Positions 34,307 through 46,746 are shown, counted from the stretch's first letter. The stretch is 64,000 nt of DNA from Paralithodes platypus (GCA_032716605.1 CM064501.1:25575014-25639013); one strand, 5' to 3'. Made by a program: numbers and translations. Notes: generated by a model not told the origin, from the letters alone.

Positions 34307-34707
34307 CTATCTATCTATTTATCTATCTATCTATATGCTAAGGCCCAATCCCCATTTTGGGGGTAGCCGACTCAAGACAGAGCAAGAACAGGGAAAACAC
34401 AAAAACAACATAAAACAAAAAATAAACACTGATAAAAAACACAAACTCACACACATCCAGGTCACCCAGGAGAAGACCAAGAGACCAGGGTTACCAAGGT
34501 CGCTCCAGCACTCCCCCGGCCCCTGACCACCCAGAGAGGTTCCGATCTCGGCAGGCAGACATGCAGCGGAGCCAAAGCCACAAGCCCTCCCACCACACTT
34601 CCAGGCACACCCTTCATATTAATCGTCTCCCCGGGCCAGGCGCCTGATGGACTATTATCTAGTCGAACTTGCGCCCGACCCCTTACTCCAAATGACCACG
34701 TGTTCAC

Positions 34708-35942
34708 TCAACTATTCACAAGCATTCTCCATTCACTCCTGTCCACCACCACTTCCCCTGCCTGATCTATAGTCATTCCTCTATCATCCAAAGCCTTTCT
34801 TACACAGTCTCTCCATCTCAATGGGGGTCTTCCTGTCCTTCTATCTCCCCTTGTACCTGACTCACATATTATCTTTGTAAGCCTTTCATCTCCCATTCGT
34901 TCAACATGACCATACCAGCTCAGCACCCTTCTGTCCACTCTGGCTGACAAATGTTCCTGCTGCCCCACTCTCCTACGTATCTCTTCATTCCTCAATCTGT
35001 CTCTACGAGTAACTCCACACATACTCCTCAAGCAGCTCATCTCCATCACATCCAGCCCTCTTTTCTCCTTTTTCTTCAGAGCCCATGTCTCAGCCCCATA
35101 CATCACTGTTGGCACAACAATTCCTTGATACAGTGCACTTTTTACTTTCACTCCGAGATTTCTCGTCTTCCACATACTTCCCATTGCTCCGAAAACCTTC
35201 CTTCCTTCACACACTCTCTGTTTTACCTCCACTTCCATACCTCCACTCCTGCTTATCGTTCCTCCTAGATATTTAAAACACTCTACTTGTTCCAATATTT
35301 CCCCATCCAGCCTCACATCTAGATTCACCCTATGCTCTCCCCTATTACACACCATTACTTTACTTTTATTGAAGTTCACCTTCAGTTTCCTCCTTCCACA
35401 AACCACACCAAACTCTTTGACTACCCGCTGCAGTTTCTCATCAGAATCCGCCACCAATGCTGTGTCATCAGCGAACAGCAACTGATTCAACTCCCAATCT
35501 CTACCATTCTTTCCTACTAAACCCAATCCTCTTCCCATAGTTCTCCTTTTCACCTCCCTCACCTCTAGGTTTGCGACAGGGTTGTGTAATGTCACCATGG
35601 CTGTTTAATATGTTTATGGATGGTGTATCCATAAACATATTAAACAGCCATGGTGACATTACACAACCCTGTCGCAAACCTACCTTTACTTCAAACCATT
35701 CACTCAACTCACCATTTCCTACTCTCACACATGCTCTGCTCCCTTCATAAAAACTCTTAACTGCTTCTAACAAATTTCCTCCTATTTCATAAATCCTTAA
35801 CACCTTCCACATTGCTTCACGGTCCACACGATCATACGCTTTTTCCAAGTCCATAAAAGCCCAAAATATCTCCTTATGCTTCTCTAAATACTTCTCGCAT
35901 AACTGTCTTACTGCAAACATCTGATCCACGAACCCTCTTCCC
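34708..35942 (-). pseudogene. RTE-like reverse transcriptase, C-terminal part
   Basis: Minus strand from 35942: FWAFMDLEKAYDRVDREAMW, a VGLRQGCVMSPWLFNMFMD motif, then the inverted copy, then GRGLGLVGKNGRDWELNQ and LLFADDTALVADSDEKL (catalytic Asp pair), KVNFNKSKVMV, FKYLGGTISRSGG, the MYGAETWALKK motif and a WYGHVERMGDERL tail, stop at 34708. The FADD box, YLG and YGAETW motifs fit RTE-type LINEs; I have not placed it in a clade. Without the inverted copy the frame would largely be open. Confidence 0.82.
35566..35682. repeat. Perfect 56-bp inverted repeat inside the LINE RT gene
   Basis: Arms 35566-35621 and 35627-35682 are exact reverse complements, base by base, around the 5-base spacer GGTGT. 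The right arm encodes GLRQGCVMSPWLFNMFMD on the minus strand; the left arm is its inverted copy. Confidence 0.95.
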
Positions 35943-35951
35943 AACAAATAT

Positions 35952-36429
35952 AAAGCTGATAAATAAGGGAGATAGTTAGATACAGATGGAAATTAATACA
36001 GTAGATAGAAATATAAGTAATAGAGAGAGAGAAAGCAGATGGCAGGGAAAATTATAATACGAAATGTACACAAATAACACTAGCGGTTTCTGTTTTCTAA
36101 AGGGTCACCGAAGTTACGATGTTTTCGATCTGTTTTCTAAAGGGTCTTTGCAATTTCGAAGTTTTTATATGGTTAAATATGGTTTAATATCACAAAGAGT
36201 CAACACGTGTCTACATGTGTGTCCTTCGGACTCTTGACCTCTTGATGGGGAAAGGAAATTTCATGCAGGCATGGAATTTCTAGGCCACGTCACGAGTCCC
36301 CAGGACACACCCCGATACCAACACAACTCACACAAGTGTATCACGCGTCACAAAGAATTACGAAGAGTATGCCAGAGTCATGGCTGAATCTGAAAATGTC
36401 CTCACTCGTGCTGGACTCGGGCACCGACT
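35952..36429. other. Gene-free stretch
   Basis: No gene seen. It contains a repeated phrase TCTGTTTTCTAAAGGGTC at 36090 and 36130. Confidence 0.5.
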
Positions 36430-36650
36430 CTTGTACTGTATGTGTGAACCATGCTTAAGAGAGTGTACAAGAGTAAAGTGGAGGGATAGGTAGACCGAGA
36501 GTGAGGTGAAAGGATGGAGTTAAGAATTATTTGTGTGATAGCGGTGTTGGATGGGAGGAGGGGCGTCAACTAACTGGGGACAGAGGTGCATGGGGGCGAT
36601 TAATTAGTGGCCACCCCTTCTGGGACCATGACGTCTGGCAATAAATAGGT
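36430..36650 (+). mobile_element. RTE-like LINE 3' fragment
   Basis: It matches 31960-32170 with more divergence: GGGGCGTCAACTAACTGGGGACAGAGG-type sequence, GTGGCCACCCCTTC, then TCTGGCAATAAATAG as tail. The reading is broken (GGATAGG in place of the GGGGGAGAGG of the copy at 31868). I could not define target duplications. Confidence 0.7.
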
Positions 36651-36783
36651 AATATTATGTTTAGTTTTAACATTTGACATATTTAATTGGACCCTGTCTA
36701 ATAATATCAATAGTAATATTACATGCGTTTTGTAGTCAATAGGCATCTATCTATCTATATGTCTATCTGTGCGTGCAGGTATC

Positions 36784-36997
36784 TTAACCCATACTGTACC
36801 GGTGATGTCCTTTTCATTATATTCTGACTACTATTAGACAATTGTATTCAGTTTAAAAAGGGCCTCAAGCAATTAACAGGCTTCGACTGTATCACTTAAT
36901 CTTTTTTATTATCACAGATTCTTCTTAAACTGCACAACGTCGTCTAAATATAACAAGAATATAATTTAGAAGAGGTCGCCGGCACAGTACGGGTTAA
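36784..36997 (-). mobile_element. TTAA-flanked miniature element N1
   Basis: 214 bp between TTAA at both ends, with inverted termini TTAACCCATACTGTACCGG and TTAACCCGTACTGTGCCGG. Its reverse complement aligns with the outer element at 58710-59175 along the whole length. It is a different family from M1-M3. No gene. Confidence 0.78.
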
Positions 36998-37086
36998 CTA
37001 TATTATTTGGTGTTATCCAGCTGACGGTTAATTACCACGTCCGCATCTGTCCTTGATAATTATGAACATTGAGCAGCTGAATATCC

Positions 37087-37292
37087 CTTTCTGTACCACT
37101 GCCACCCATTTTATTATATTCGTTATAAACCTTATCAATGTTTTTATTCTGTTTAGGAAGGATGTCTACTAATTAAAAGGTTGCAGACAATCTTAGTTAC
37201 TTCTTTTAACTACCATATATCCTTCCTAAGCTTCATAAACATTTCTAAATATAGCTAGAATAAAATAAAAAAAAATACTTCGCCGGTAGAGA
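37087..37292 (-). mobile_element. Diverged miniature element N2, same family as N1
   Basis: Ends CCCTTTCTGTACCACTG and, inverted, CCTTTCTCTACCGGCGAAG. The interior follows N1 in order (TATATTTAGA, AGGAAGGAT, AAGATTG blocks on the minus strand). TTAA is lost at the ends. It lies only about 90 bp from N1. Confidence 0.6.
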
Positions 37293-37744
37293 AAGGCATT
37301 TGTTGTCAATCGTAATAGCTAACCGTGATATAATAGAGATATAAAACAATTGCATATATATTTCCATTAACTATAACAAATGATCTGCTAAGGGAGTGCA
37401 TTTTCCCTGAGTCGAGAACAACATTCAATGGACTATAGGCGAGCGAACGGTGAGACTTGAACGTTGGTAGAAGTTGGAGCCGATAACAAAACAACCTCTC
37501 CAACAGTCAGACATAATACAGCAGATTGGTTGAGACAGTCACTCCTCAACATTTCATACATTTAATTACTAATTTTCCATAACGCAATTATTTCAATAGA
37601 TTACATGAATAAATTCACTGTTGATAGAAAATCGATGTAAATACGTTGCAGAGTAAGACTCTCTGTGTGTATCCTTCGAGCCCCAAAACCATTGGTATTA
37701 TGGAGAAGGGACTAGTTTGAGGTAGAGTTCCGAGCACATTTGTT

Positions 37745-38145
37745 TGTCTATGGGGATGAGGGAGACAACAGACAAAACTGTCTGTGACGAGTTCCTCCAC
37801 CAGAGTTGAAAGAGTGACAGGGCCAAAGTCAAGGAATGTTCGAGCCAAAATGTCTGGACACACGGAGTTTGAAACAATTTAAGTCGTAGGATGAGGGAAA
37901 GATGGATTCAGGGAGATAGTTCCAGAGTTCAGCTGTTGAATAAAATAAAGATTGGGAGCATAGTTTCACTCTTGAGTTTGAGAGTTGCACAGAGTAGGGA
38001 TGGGATTGTGTTACAAGACGGGTACTACGTACCCTAAGTAGAGGAGGTGGTATACACTAAGAGAGCTCTGAGGAACACTGATTATTTTAGTAGCAGTAGA
38101 ATAGTGAGAGACATGCAACTGAGATACTACAGTCATAAACCCGTC
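37745..38145 (-). mobile_element. 3' fragment of Jockey-like LINE (family of 43486)
   Basis: Matches the 3' end of the LINE at 43486-46740 in the same orientation: GTTGAAAGAGTGACAGGGCCAAA-type sequence at about 37803, TGTCTGGACACACGGAGTTTGAA, and the stretch up to ATAGTGAGAGACATGCAAC. Divergence is higher and frames are broken, so it is an old copy. Confidence 0.8.
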
Positions 38146-40266
38146 AGTTCAGACACGGAGAATTGCCGGTGTGTCCTTTCTGGCTGAAGAGTTATGATAG
38201 GGGAGGAGGGGAGTGGAAGGACGCGATGGTAGGAAGCTGATGGTTTGGCCAGTAGGCGTAGAAGTGTTAGCGAGGAAGGAAGTGGAGGTTGTCAAAGGTA
38301 AGGTGGTAGCAGGGGGGTATTGATATTAGTTGATAAGTGCCAAATAACCGATACATTTCGTATTGTGGTTTGACAAATAGTGGTTATATAAGCATGATTT
38401 ATTGGTTGCTAGTATGTGGCAATTATAATAAAATAGACATACATGTGTGTTGATAATCATATTGTCGCGATATATAACTAGGATAGATTACACCCGGATA
38501 TAACCAAATATGTTAATTTTTATGTCAACACTTTTGGGTTTACTTTAAACTTTTAGGGGTGTGCATTTCGATGTTTGTATATTGCCAGATATGTGATTAT
38601 TCTATAATATACCCACTCACAATTAATTGTCATTTATCATAATATATCATTCAAGTTCAAACAGTAGTGGCAATTTTTTTATTTTTGCAATAGGAGCCTT
38701 GAACGATGTGAATAACTGCTAGTTGTTCTAATTAACTGCACAAATAATTGCTACCTGAGATATGCTCTGACATGTCTTTATTAAAAGTGAACATATTACT
38801 TGAGAAAGAGGCTTTACTTGGGAATCGTAGTCACACTGACCCATTTTCCGTCGTCCTTCATCAAATCCACGATTTGCGTGGTCCTTCATCTCCCATTCCG
38901 TGGTCTTTTCGGCAGCCCATGGTACAGTACGTCACCCATGTAGACCGGAAAACTGTGGTGAAAAACAGGAGAGTTAACTCAAATAGTATAATTGTATGTT
39001 CTAATTATAATAATTACAACTAAATTGTAAACTAATGATATATATATATATATATAATGAAGGAAATGTATTATTATGAACTACAAAAGAGTTAAATGTT
39101 GATGCAATTGAGCAGCTATGATCCAATTTGATTGCATATCTTCAATATATAATCATGTTTGGTGGCATATTGCGGGAGGCGCTGGCTGTGATATTAATAA
39201 CCGGGGTTCGAGTCTCCCGTGACGGCGATACATTTGTTTTTATTTCATTATTTTTGTTTGTTTTACTTTGTCCTTAAACTTACATTATATGAAGGGAAAT
39301 AATATGTTTTTTAGATACTGTGTGAATTTGATATACATTATACTATGATTGTGTTCGTTTATTATATTATTATATGTTTATTATATTAGTATACTAATTA
39401 GGGTTTTAAGCTAGGATACGGTAATCTAAGTGGTGGGTACGTTTTCCGGTAATCAGCTAACAACTAATAGCGAAGCTAAAGTTTTTGTTAGCTGGTTAGC
39501 TTTTAAGCTAAATTTGAAAAACGTTAGTGGACCGATTAGCTTCCACTAAATTTACTGCAGCTAATGTATCAAACACGTTTGCAAACCCTAAAATTACACA
39601 TATTTATTTGAGTATGTAATTGCAACATTGCAATAGTCAGTATTACACTGACTATATCACGTCACATGCACATGTAGACAATTCACCACAGACCCTTACA
39701 TAATATTACATATGTACAATATGCCTTTGCTAACTAAATTAGCATACACATAAATACACTGGTACACCCAGAAGTGAAAGTCCCTGCATAGGGTTTACCC
39801 CCTACTCCTACTACCCCAGAAGGTAGGAACGGGGTAGGCCCTGCCCAGTCCCCCTTACTACTCCCACCCCAGGCAGAAAGGACGGGATGGTGCCAGTCCG
39901 TCACCCCTTCCTTCCCCTACCCTATAATGGAGAGATTAAACAAGAAGGCCCCCCACTCACACCCTACCCCAACCCCACACAGGAAGAAACCACCGATTAC
40001 AACCATTGTTTTCCACGAACACAGAATAAAGTAACCTTGCAACGAGGCCGAGACCATGTCAGTAATTGGGAATCTATATATATTCTATATATGCCAGAAC
40101 AATGTTCCAATAAATTATCTGATTTTACAGAATGAAAATAATTTACACTATCCTAGCTTGACACACACACACTTATGATTTATGCGTAATTAGTATTCTA
40201 TCATGTTTGTCTTTATTATGTAAATTTCCAATACCATCACCCCTTCTAGTTATTTTACAAATTATT
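38146..40266. other. Gene-free AT-rich stretch
   Basis: No credible gene. It holds a (TA)n run at 39038-39056 and, at about 39401-39592, a sequence with mirrored ends (TTAGGGTTTTAAGC and GCAAACCCTAAAA) rich in GCTAA phrases, possibly an old hAT-like miniature element. The frame at 38748-39023 has no recognisable domain. Confidence 0.4.
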
Positions 40267-40276
40267 GTATTCACCC

Positions 40277-40329
40277 GTGGCCAACCCTTCGGGGATCACG
40301 GCGTCAGGCAATAGATAGATAGATCGATA
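40277..40329 (+). mobile_element. 53-bp RTE 3'-end insertion
   Basis: Only the last 53 bp of the RTE-like family (GTGGCCAACCCTTCGGGG ... (TAGA)n) lie between 10-bp direct repeats GTATTCACCC at 40267-40276 and 40330-40339. Confidence 0.85.
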
Positions 40330-40537
40330 GTATTCACCCACCTTCGCAATATGCATTGGTATTTAATGGATTTGCACATTGAAATGGTATCTTGTAATTT
40401 TTGAATACCTCTAAAGAGATGTTGGAACTTACTAAAAAAACATATTGTATGGCTTGCTTAATTGATTACAAGTGGTATATTCATTCAATGCTCGATCCGT
40501 GGTTAGGCTTTTTGGTGCATATTCGAGAATATTGACA

Positions 40538-40539
<2 letters not shown>

Positions 40540-40606
<67 letters not shown>
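40540..40606. repeat. Microsatellite (TC)n(AT)n
   Basis: CT repeats with one break followed by TA repeats. A G run follows at 40656-40670. Confidence 0.95.
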
Positions 40607-40751
40607 TAATTTCCATTTGAATGTATTATGTTCACTGCAGTCATTTTTTTTTTGGCGGGGGGGGGGGGGGGTATCAAAAAGGTATTTTATATGTTTTTTT
40701 CACCAACCAACTTTACTTCTAAACTCAATCATGAAATAAACAAATACATGT

Positions 40752-40827
40752 AACAGTCCAGGGATTCGAACCTAGGATGCTCACACCGAAATTCAGTGCA
40801 TTTATGCATTATGCTATGAAGACAGTT
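40752..40827 (-). other. tRNA-like sequence, decayed
   Basis: 76 bases on the minus strand with 7-bp terminal arms pairing at 6 of 7 positions (AACTGTC / GACTGTT), a perfect B-box GGTTCGAATCC and an A-box-like TAGCATAATGC. The T stem has mismatches and I see no convincing anticodon loop. A tRNA pseudogene or SINE head is more likely than a working tRNA. Confidence 0.3.
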
Positions 40828-41150
40828 TTACAGACTTCAACGAGGTATGTCATAACTTTATAACAAACTAGATATCTACTTATCCCTCAATACTTCATCT
40901 GATCTGATCATAATCAGGAGAGCATTATATCCGCGTAGCAACTGATAGTGAAATTATTGAAAACTCACTTCCCAAACAATCTCACAGATACGATATTAAC
41001 GTAGCACTCTAGTGTTGTCTTACTTATACTGAACGTTTTCGAGTATATGTCATCTATATGATTAAATACATAATTCTCATTATCGATTTTCATTTGGAAC
41101 GATGAGTGTATTAGTGGTAATTTGTGTTTGTGCTATTGGATGTTTGTATT

Positions 41151-41151
41151 A

Positions 41152-41220
<69 letters not shown>
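41151..41220. repeat. (AT)n microsatellite, insertion target of element D
   Basis: About 70 bp of AT repeats ending exactly at the LTR of element D; AT-rich repeat resumes at 56861 on the other side. Confidence 0.95.
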
Positions 41221-41224
<4 letters not shown>

Positions 41225-43013
41225 ACGACTGGGGTTCAAATATATCAGGGCTCTTATTCATTGGACTAGTAATGGCATAAATGTTACAACGGAAAGCGCT
41301 AGCTCCAACCTCTGATGTATATTCCCAGTGAACAAAGAACACAAATACTCTACAGAGTTCTATATGCAATAATAGGCTATCAAACTCTCAATAAATGTGC
41401 GTCTATTCTAGGCTTAATGTTATGTGAAAACAGCCTATTACTACCTATAACCGAAGGTGCTTGGTTATGGTATGCAAAGTAAGGTGGTAAGAGAAGATAC
41501 AGCTTACGTTACTTTAATCAATAAATGTCAGGCACTCCTGCATGAAAGAAAGTGCACTAAAGTCCTTCAACACTAACAAGGAATCTTCTTTAAATGTTAG
41601 ATGCTATAAAGATGCTCGTATCGGAAATGGAACCCAAAAAGGCAGGCAGCGGAACAATGCTCGTGCAGGCTATGCACACAAAAAGGCAGAATATATAATG
41701 CAGTCGGAGCCAAGAATATCCTAAACACTACAACAATAATAATCGCCACGACAATGCAGTATTCCTATCAACAAAAAGAGCCTAAGTCGTTTGTGTCTCC
41801 ATACATCAAACTAGGCTGCGAAATGCTTGTGTAATAATAAGTGGGTATGCATAAAAAGAGTAATTGGGTTAATATACTTAATGTCTACTATGATTGATAA
41901 AGTCTAGCTAGAGTCAATGATACGAGATACTGGTGCGCATGGCATGCCGCATAGCCTAGTGCAAATCTCAAGTCTGGGCGTCAAATATTACGTTATAGGG
42001 AAGGGTAGCTCTCTTGAGAAACCTTAATACCGAAGTATTAAGCGTTCTCCTGGCGTACCTCAAAGACAAACAACGAGCTTAGAACAGTGCAGAATGGTAT
42101 AGGCAAAAAGCCCTCATTCGTGCATGCTCTACTCTCAATGGCACACAGACTAGAATTTACTCAATCAACTCCAGTTCTCAGGTATGTCGTGCAGCTTTTT
42201 ACCTACAGCCAGCACTCATAGGAAACAATACCTTACAATATCAGACCCCTAGTCTAGCATTATCTAATCCAGCAGAACACTAATTATTATAGGAAGCGGT
42301 ACTAAACAATATGGATGCTAACCAATGCTTCGTGATCAACTTATCTTAACAACTAAACATACATAGGTTATATCAGACCTTAACGCACAATACAACTGGC
42401 CAGCATGAAGCTGATTTTGCAGAGTTAACCAGAGGGGGTATAATATTAATAAAAGGTGGTGAAAGATATGAAAAAGAGAGAGGTAGGCAGAGGAAAAGAT
42501 TCTCAGGTACAGAGAGGGGGACAGGTAGCAAGGGATGAGATAGATGCGTTCTAGAAACCAGATCTGAGGGAGAGAGTGGCGAGGAACTGTATATATACTC
42601 GCACTAGCTTGAGGCGCGTGGGAAAAAAGCGGTTACAAGTCCTCTAGCCACTAGCAAGGGAGCGAACAGCATGGTAAGGACCTCTCTTAACCAACCCCCA
42701 CGAGGCAGCCAGCCGTGACGTCATCGAGCGGGACAAAAACACTGCGCGCTCCCTCTCACTCTGTTCTACTCTCTCTCTCTCTCCCAGATCCCATCATTAC
42801 TAGTTAATGATAAAACATATACTTTACAATTAAATATATAAAGCCTTGACATGGGTGAAAACAAAGAGCCTTTCTGGACTGCCCATGACACAAGCTTTCA
42901 TATGAAATAAAGCACACTCTAATACATAAACTGTAGCCCCATCCACTGCCCTGGCGATCCTAGCGAGTCACTGTAGGACAAGCTATGCGGTTCTAACGGA
43001 GTGGATAACGTCA
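41221..43013 (-). repeat. 3' LTR of element D
   Basis: On the minus strand from TGACGTTATCC (43013) to CAGTCGTAACA (41221), about 1793 bp. A TATATATAC box lies at 42583-42592 on the minus strand with TCAGATC downstream. Ends match those of element A. No gene. Confidence 0.88.
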
Positions 43014-43031
43014 CCCCCCCCTCCCCAAGAT
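43014..43031 (-). promoter_or_regulatory. Polypurine tract of element D
   Basis: On the minus strand ATCTTGGGGAGGGGGGG runs into TGACG, as in elements A and 1. Confidence 0.75.
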
Positions 43032-43485
43032 TTTTCTCAGAGGCCCCAAGGCTCACAAAATTCTAATGGTTAGAACCCATGCTATATCTCCACTTCCCAT
43101 CACCCAGCGACAGTAAAATATCTGGCACAGTTCTTCAACAAAACATTTTTCAAAATTATAACCCTCCCCAACACCATAGGTTAAATTATATGTAGTTATG
43201 CTCCTCAAGAGCGAGCTTCTCTAGCCCAGCATTCTGAGAGGAGTGCAACTCAGAATTACTGCTATAACAAAATCAACTATCAAAGAAAGAGTTATTATTT
43301 GATTTTTATGTTTATAATTTGTTTATTTCGGCTGCACTATAGGGGCAAGCCTAGTTTTTTCTTCTATACCAAACGCTCAACTCCTGCTTTACGACCCAAT
43401 ACGCTGGGCTACAACCGCGAGCCAACAAGCACCAAGCGCAAAATACTATCCAAACTAAAGCAGGAGGCTACCTGTGTGTCAATCT

Positions 43486-46400
43486 TTTTTTTTTTTTTTT
43501 TTGTCTATGTGATTGAGGGAGGCAAAAGGCATAACTGCCTATAGCGAGTGCCTCCCCCATAGTTGAAAGAGTGACAGGGCCAAAATCAAGGGACGTTCGA
43601 GCCAAAATGCCTGGACACACGGAGTTTGAAGCAATTTAAGTCATAGGAAGAGGGAAAGACTGATTCTGCGAGAGAGTTCCAGAGCTCAGCTGTTGAGTAG
43701 AAGAAAGTTTGAGAGTAACGTTTCACTCTTGGGTTGGAGAGTTGCACAGAGTAGGGGTGGGATTGAGTTGCAAGACGGGTACCACGTGCCCTACGTAAAG
43801 GAGGTGGTATGCACTGGGATAGCTCTGAGGAACACTGATTATTATAGTAGCGATAGAATAGCGAGAGAGATGCAACATTGCGGCGGAGAGAGAGAGATTG
43901 CAGAGAGTTGGTGAGTGGACGGGAGTTAATGATACGAAAGGCCTTCCTTTCAACTTTGTCTAGGAGAGCAGTGTGAGAGGAACCTCCCCACACATGTGAA
44001 CAATACTCAATACAAGGGCGCACTATGCCCCTGTACAGAGCAAGAAGCTGTGCAGGGGAAAAGAACCCCCTAAGGCGGTTGAGCACACCCAGCTTCTGGG
44101 AGGCTGCCTTAGCAAGACTGGTAATATGGTTGATCCAAATGAGAGCAGAAGAAAAAGAGACACCAAGAATATTGAGAGAAGATGAAGGGTTGATTTTTGT
44201 ATTGTTGAAGAATAAGGGATAGTCCGCTGGGAGATCCTGACGGGTAGATAGATGGAGAAATTGGGTTTTGGAAGCATTAAAGTTAACAAGGTTTTCTCTG
44301 CCCCAATTGGAAATAGTATTTAGATCAGAATTTAAGAGTTCTATGGCTTCATTACGTTTGTCGTTGAGGGATTGCTGGCTGGGGCGTTCTGAAAAACTAA
44401 TGGAGTAGTGCAAGGTTGAGTCGTCTGCGTATGAATGGATGGGAATTAAGGTACAGTTAAGGAGATCATTTATAAAAATTAGAAAGAGAATAGGAGATAG
44501 GACAGAGCCCTGAGGAACACCGGAGTTTATAGAGTGAGGAAGTGAACAATGGCCGTCCACAACCGCGGCTATGGAACGGCCGGAAAGGAAATTAGAGACA
44601 AAGGCACAGATGGAGGGATAGAAACCGAAGGAGGGTAGTTTAGAAATTAAAGATTTATGCCAGACTCTATCGAAGGCTTTCGATATGTCTAGTGCAATAG
44701 AAAAAGTCTCACCGAAGTCCCGAAAGGAGGATGACCAAGAGTTAGTAAGATATGAAAGAAGATCACCAGTAGAGCGACCCTTAAGGAAGCCATACTGGCG
44801 ATCTGAGAGCAGATTATGAGAAGAGAAATGCTTAAGAAATTTGGAAGCAAGAATAGTTTCAAAAACTTTAGAAAGACAAGAGATAAGAGCAATTGGACGA
44901 TAGTTGGAGGGTTGAGAGCGGTCACCCTTCTTTGGGACAGGTTGAATGTGAGCAAACTTCCAGCATGAAGGGAAGACGTTAGAGGATAGACAGAGACGAA
45001 AGAGTTTGCCTAGGCAGGGAGTCCGCACGGAAGCACAGTTTTTGAGAACAACAGGAGGAACACCGTCCGGACCGTACGCCTTATTAGTGTTAAGCCCAGA
45101 GAGGGTAGAAAGTACATCTTTAGAAGAGATTAGGATATTAGGCATAAGTAAGAGAGAGGAGGGCGGAGAGGGAGGAATAGCACCGGAATCATCCAAGGTG
45201 GAGTTTCTAGCAAAAGTTTGAGCGAAGAGTTTAGCTTTGTCAGAGGAAGAAGTGATGGTTGTGCCATCAGAGTGGGAAAGGGGAGGGAAAGACGAGGAAG
45301 AGAAATTGTTGGAGAGGTTTTTGGCTAGATGCCAGAAAGCTTGGGAAGAGCTAGAGTTGGATAGTTCAGTGCATTTATTATTGATGAAAGAGTGTTTGGC
45401 AAGTCGAAGAACAGATTTGGCTTGATTCCGGGCAGAAACATAGGAAGAATGAGAGTCTTGAGTTTTAAGGCGTCGGTACCGTTTGAATGCTTCCTCCTTA
45501 TTGCGGACAGCAGTAGAACAGGCGTGAGTAAACCAAGATTTTTTAGCATTAGTCTGAGAGAATGAGAATGGAATGTATGCTTCCATGCCCGATAGGATTA
45601 CCTCGGTAATGCGTTCAGCACTCTTCGAGGGTCCTCGGCCATGGAAGCAGAAATCATTCCATGGGAAATCAAAGAAGTACTGCCGAAGAGCCTCCCAGTC
45701 GGCAGCGCCAAAGTGCCACAAGCGCCGCCGGCTAGGAGGATCGGGTGGCTGTACTGGAGAGATAGGACAGGTGACAGAGATAAGTTTATGGTCGGAGGAG
45801 CCCAAAGGAGAGAAAAGATCGACAGTATAAGAAGAAGGGTTAGAAGTTAGAAACAGGTCAAGAATGTTGGGCCGATCTCCGATGCGATCCGGGATACGGG
45901 TGGGTTGCTGAACTAACTGCTCTAGGTCATTTAGGATAGAAAAGACGTAGGCTTGTTCACCAGGTGGATCAGTAGTGTGAGAGGAGAGCCAATGGCGGTG
46001 GTGAACGTTGAAATCTCCTAAGATGGAGATTTCTGAGAAAGGAGAAATGGATAGAATGTGTTCCACTGTAGAGTTTAGATAGTCAAAGAATTTGGGAAAG
46101 TTGGTAGAGTTAGGGGAAAGATAGACAGCACAGAAATATTTAGTAAGAGAATGACAGGAAAGTTTGAGCCATAAAGTTGAGAATTCAGAGGAGTCGAAAT
46201 CGGGAACGCCTTTGGCTTTGAAACTAGGATAGAGAAAGTAGGAGGATACAGAGAAGGGGTTGCTGGATGTTGCTACAGACACCTGAGTTTCGGTGAGGAA
46301 AGAAGATCAGGTTTGTAGGAGGAGAGATGGTGCTCAACAGAGTGAAAGTTAGAGGAAAGTCCGCGAATGTTGCAGAAATTAATAGAAAGAGTAACAGGCC

Positions 46401-46740
46401 GAGGTCCAGGTAATTGTGTGGGGTCGTCAGGGGATGGTCGGTCGGGTGAGGGGGCATTTATGGTCCCCCCCCCTGGGGACTCCGAGGCTGGGCTACAATT
46501 CATCATTTTTTTTTTTTTTTAATTTTGGTGTGGAAGAATGAAGTGTGGTGTGCATGTTTAGTGTAGTGAAGTGGATAGGAGGAGGAGGTGTTTGTGAGAG
46601 CTAGCTGGATTGCTCTTAGTGTAAATGAGGCACAAAGAAAATCAGTAAGAGAGGCCAAGCAAGTGAAACAGGAGTTCCAGCGACTCTTTATCACATGCCT
46701 ATAACCTCAACTGGGTCTAGCCCTGATCGATTGGTGCCTA
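43486..46740 (-). mobile_element. Jockey-like LINE (one-ORF visible) in element D
   Basis: 3255 bp bounded by the 6-bp direct repeat CAATCT (43480-43485, 46741-46746). On the minus strand it encodes endonuclease and RT and ends in a poly(A) tail (T run 43485-43502). Related 3' fragments are at 37745-38145 and 59355-59765. It lies between the end of RNase H and the 3' LTR of element D. Confidence 0.85.
43586..46506 (-). pseudogene. Endonuclease-reverse transcriptase of the Jockey-like LINE
   Basis: On the minus strand: endonuclease start (SINFCNIRGLSSNFHSVEHH) from about 46390, a one-base deletion near 46290, then one 898-codon open frame to 43586. It has [12 protein letters not shown] and GSSDHKL endonuclease motifs (about residues 90 and 160), [77 protein letters not shown], catalytic SYADDST, and a tail with [16 protein letters not shown] and [13 protein letters not shown]. 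It cuts target DNA and reverse-transcribes its RNA. One frameshift is the only clear lesion, so the copy is young. Jockey-superfamily by motif; clade not resolved. Confidence 0.9.
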
Positions 46741-46746
46741 CAATCT

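Larger units (their letters stand above)
34307..35942 (-). mobile_element. RTE-like LINE, 5'-truncated
   Basis: 1636 bp bounded by the 9-bp target duplication AACAAATAT (34298-34306, 35943-35951). On the minus strand: RT from the palm onward, a 3' UTR ending in CTACCCCCAAAATGGGG, and a (ATAG)n tail. The RT gene carries an inserted inverted duplication (35566-35682). Confidence 0.88.

Noticed and set aside
39180..39235. GGGGTTCGAGTCTCCC, resembling a tRNA T arm
   Set aside because: No acceptor pairing or D arm is found around it; only a local hairpin.
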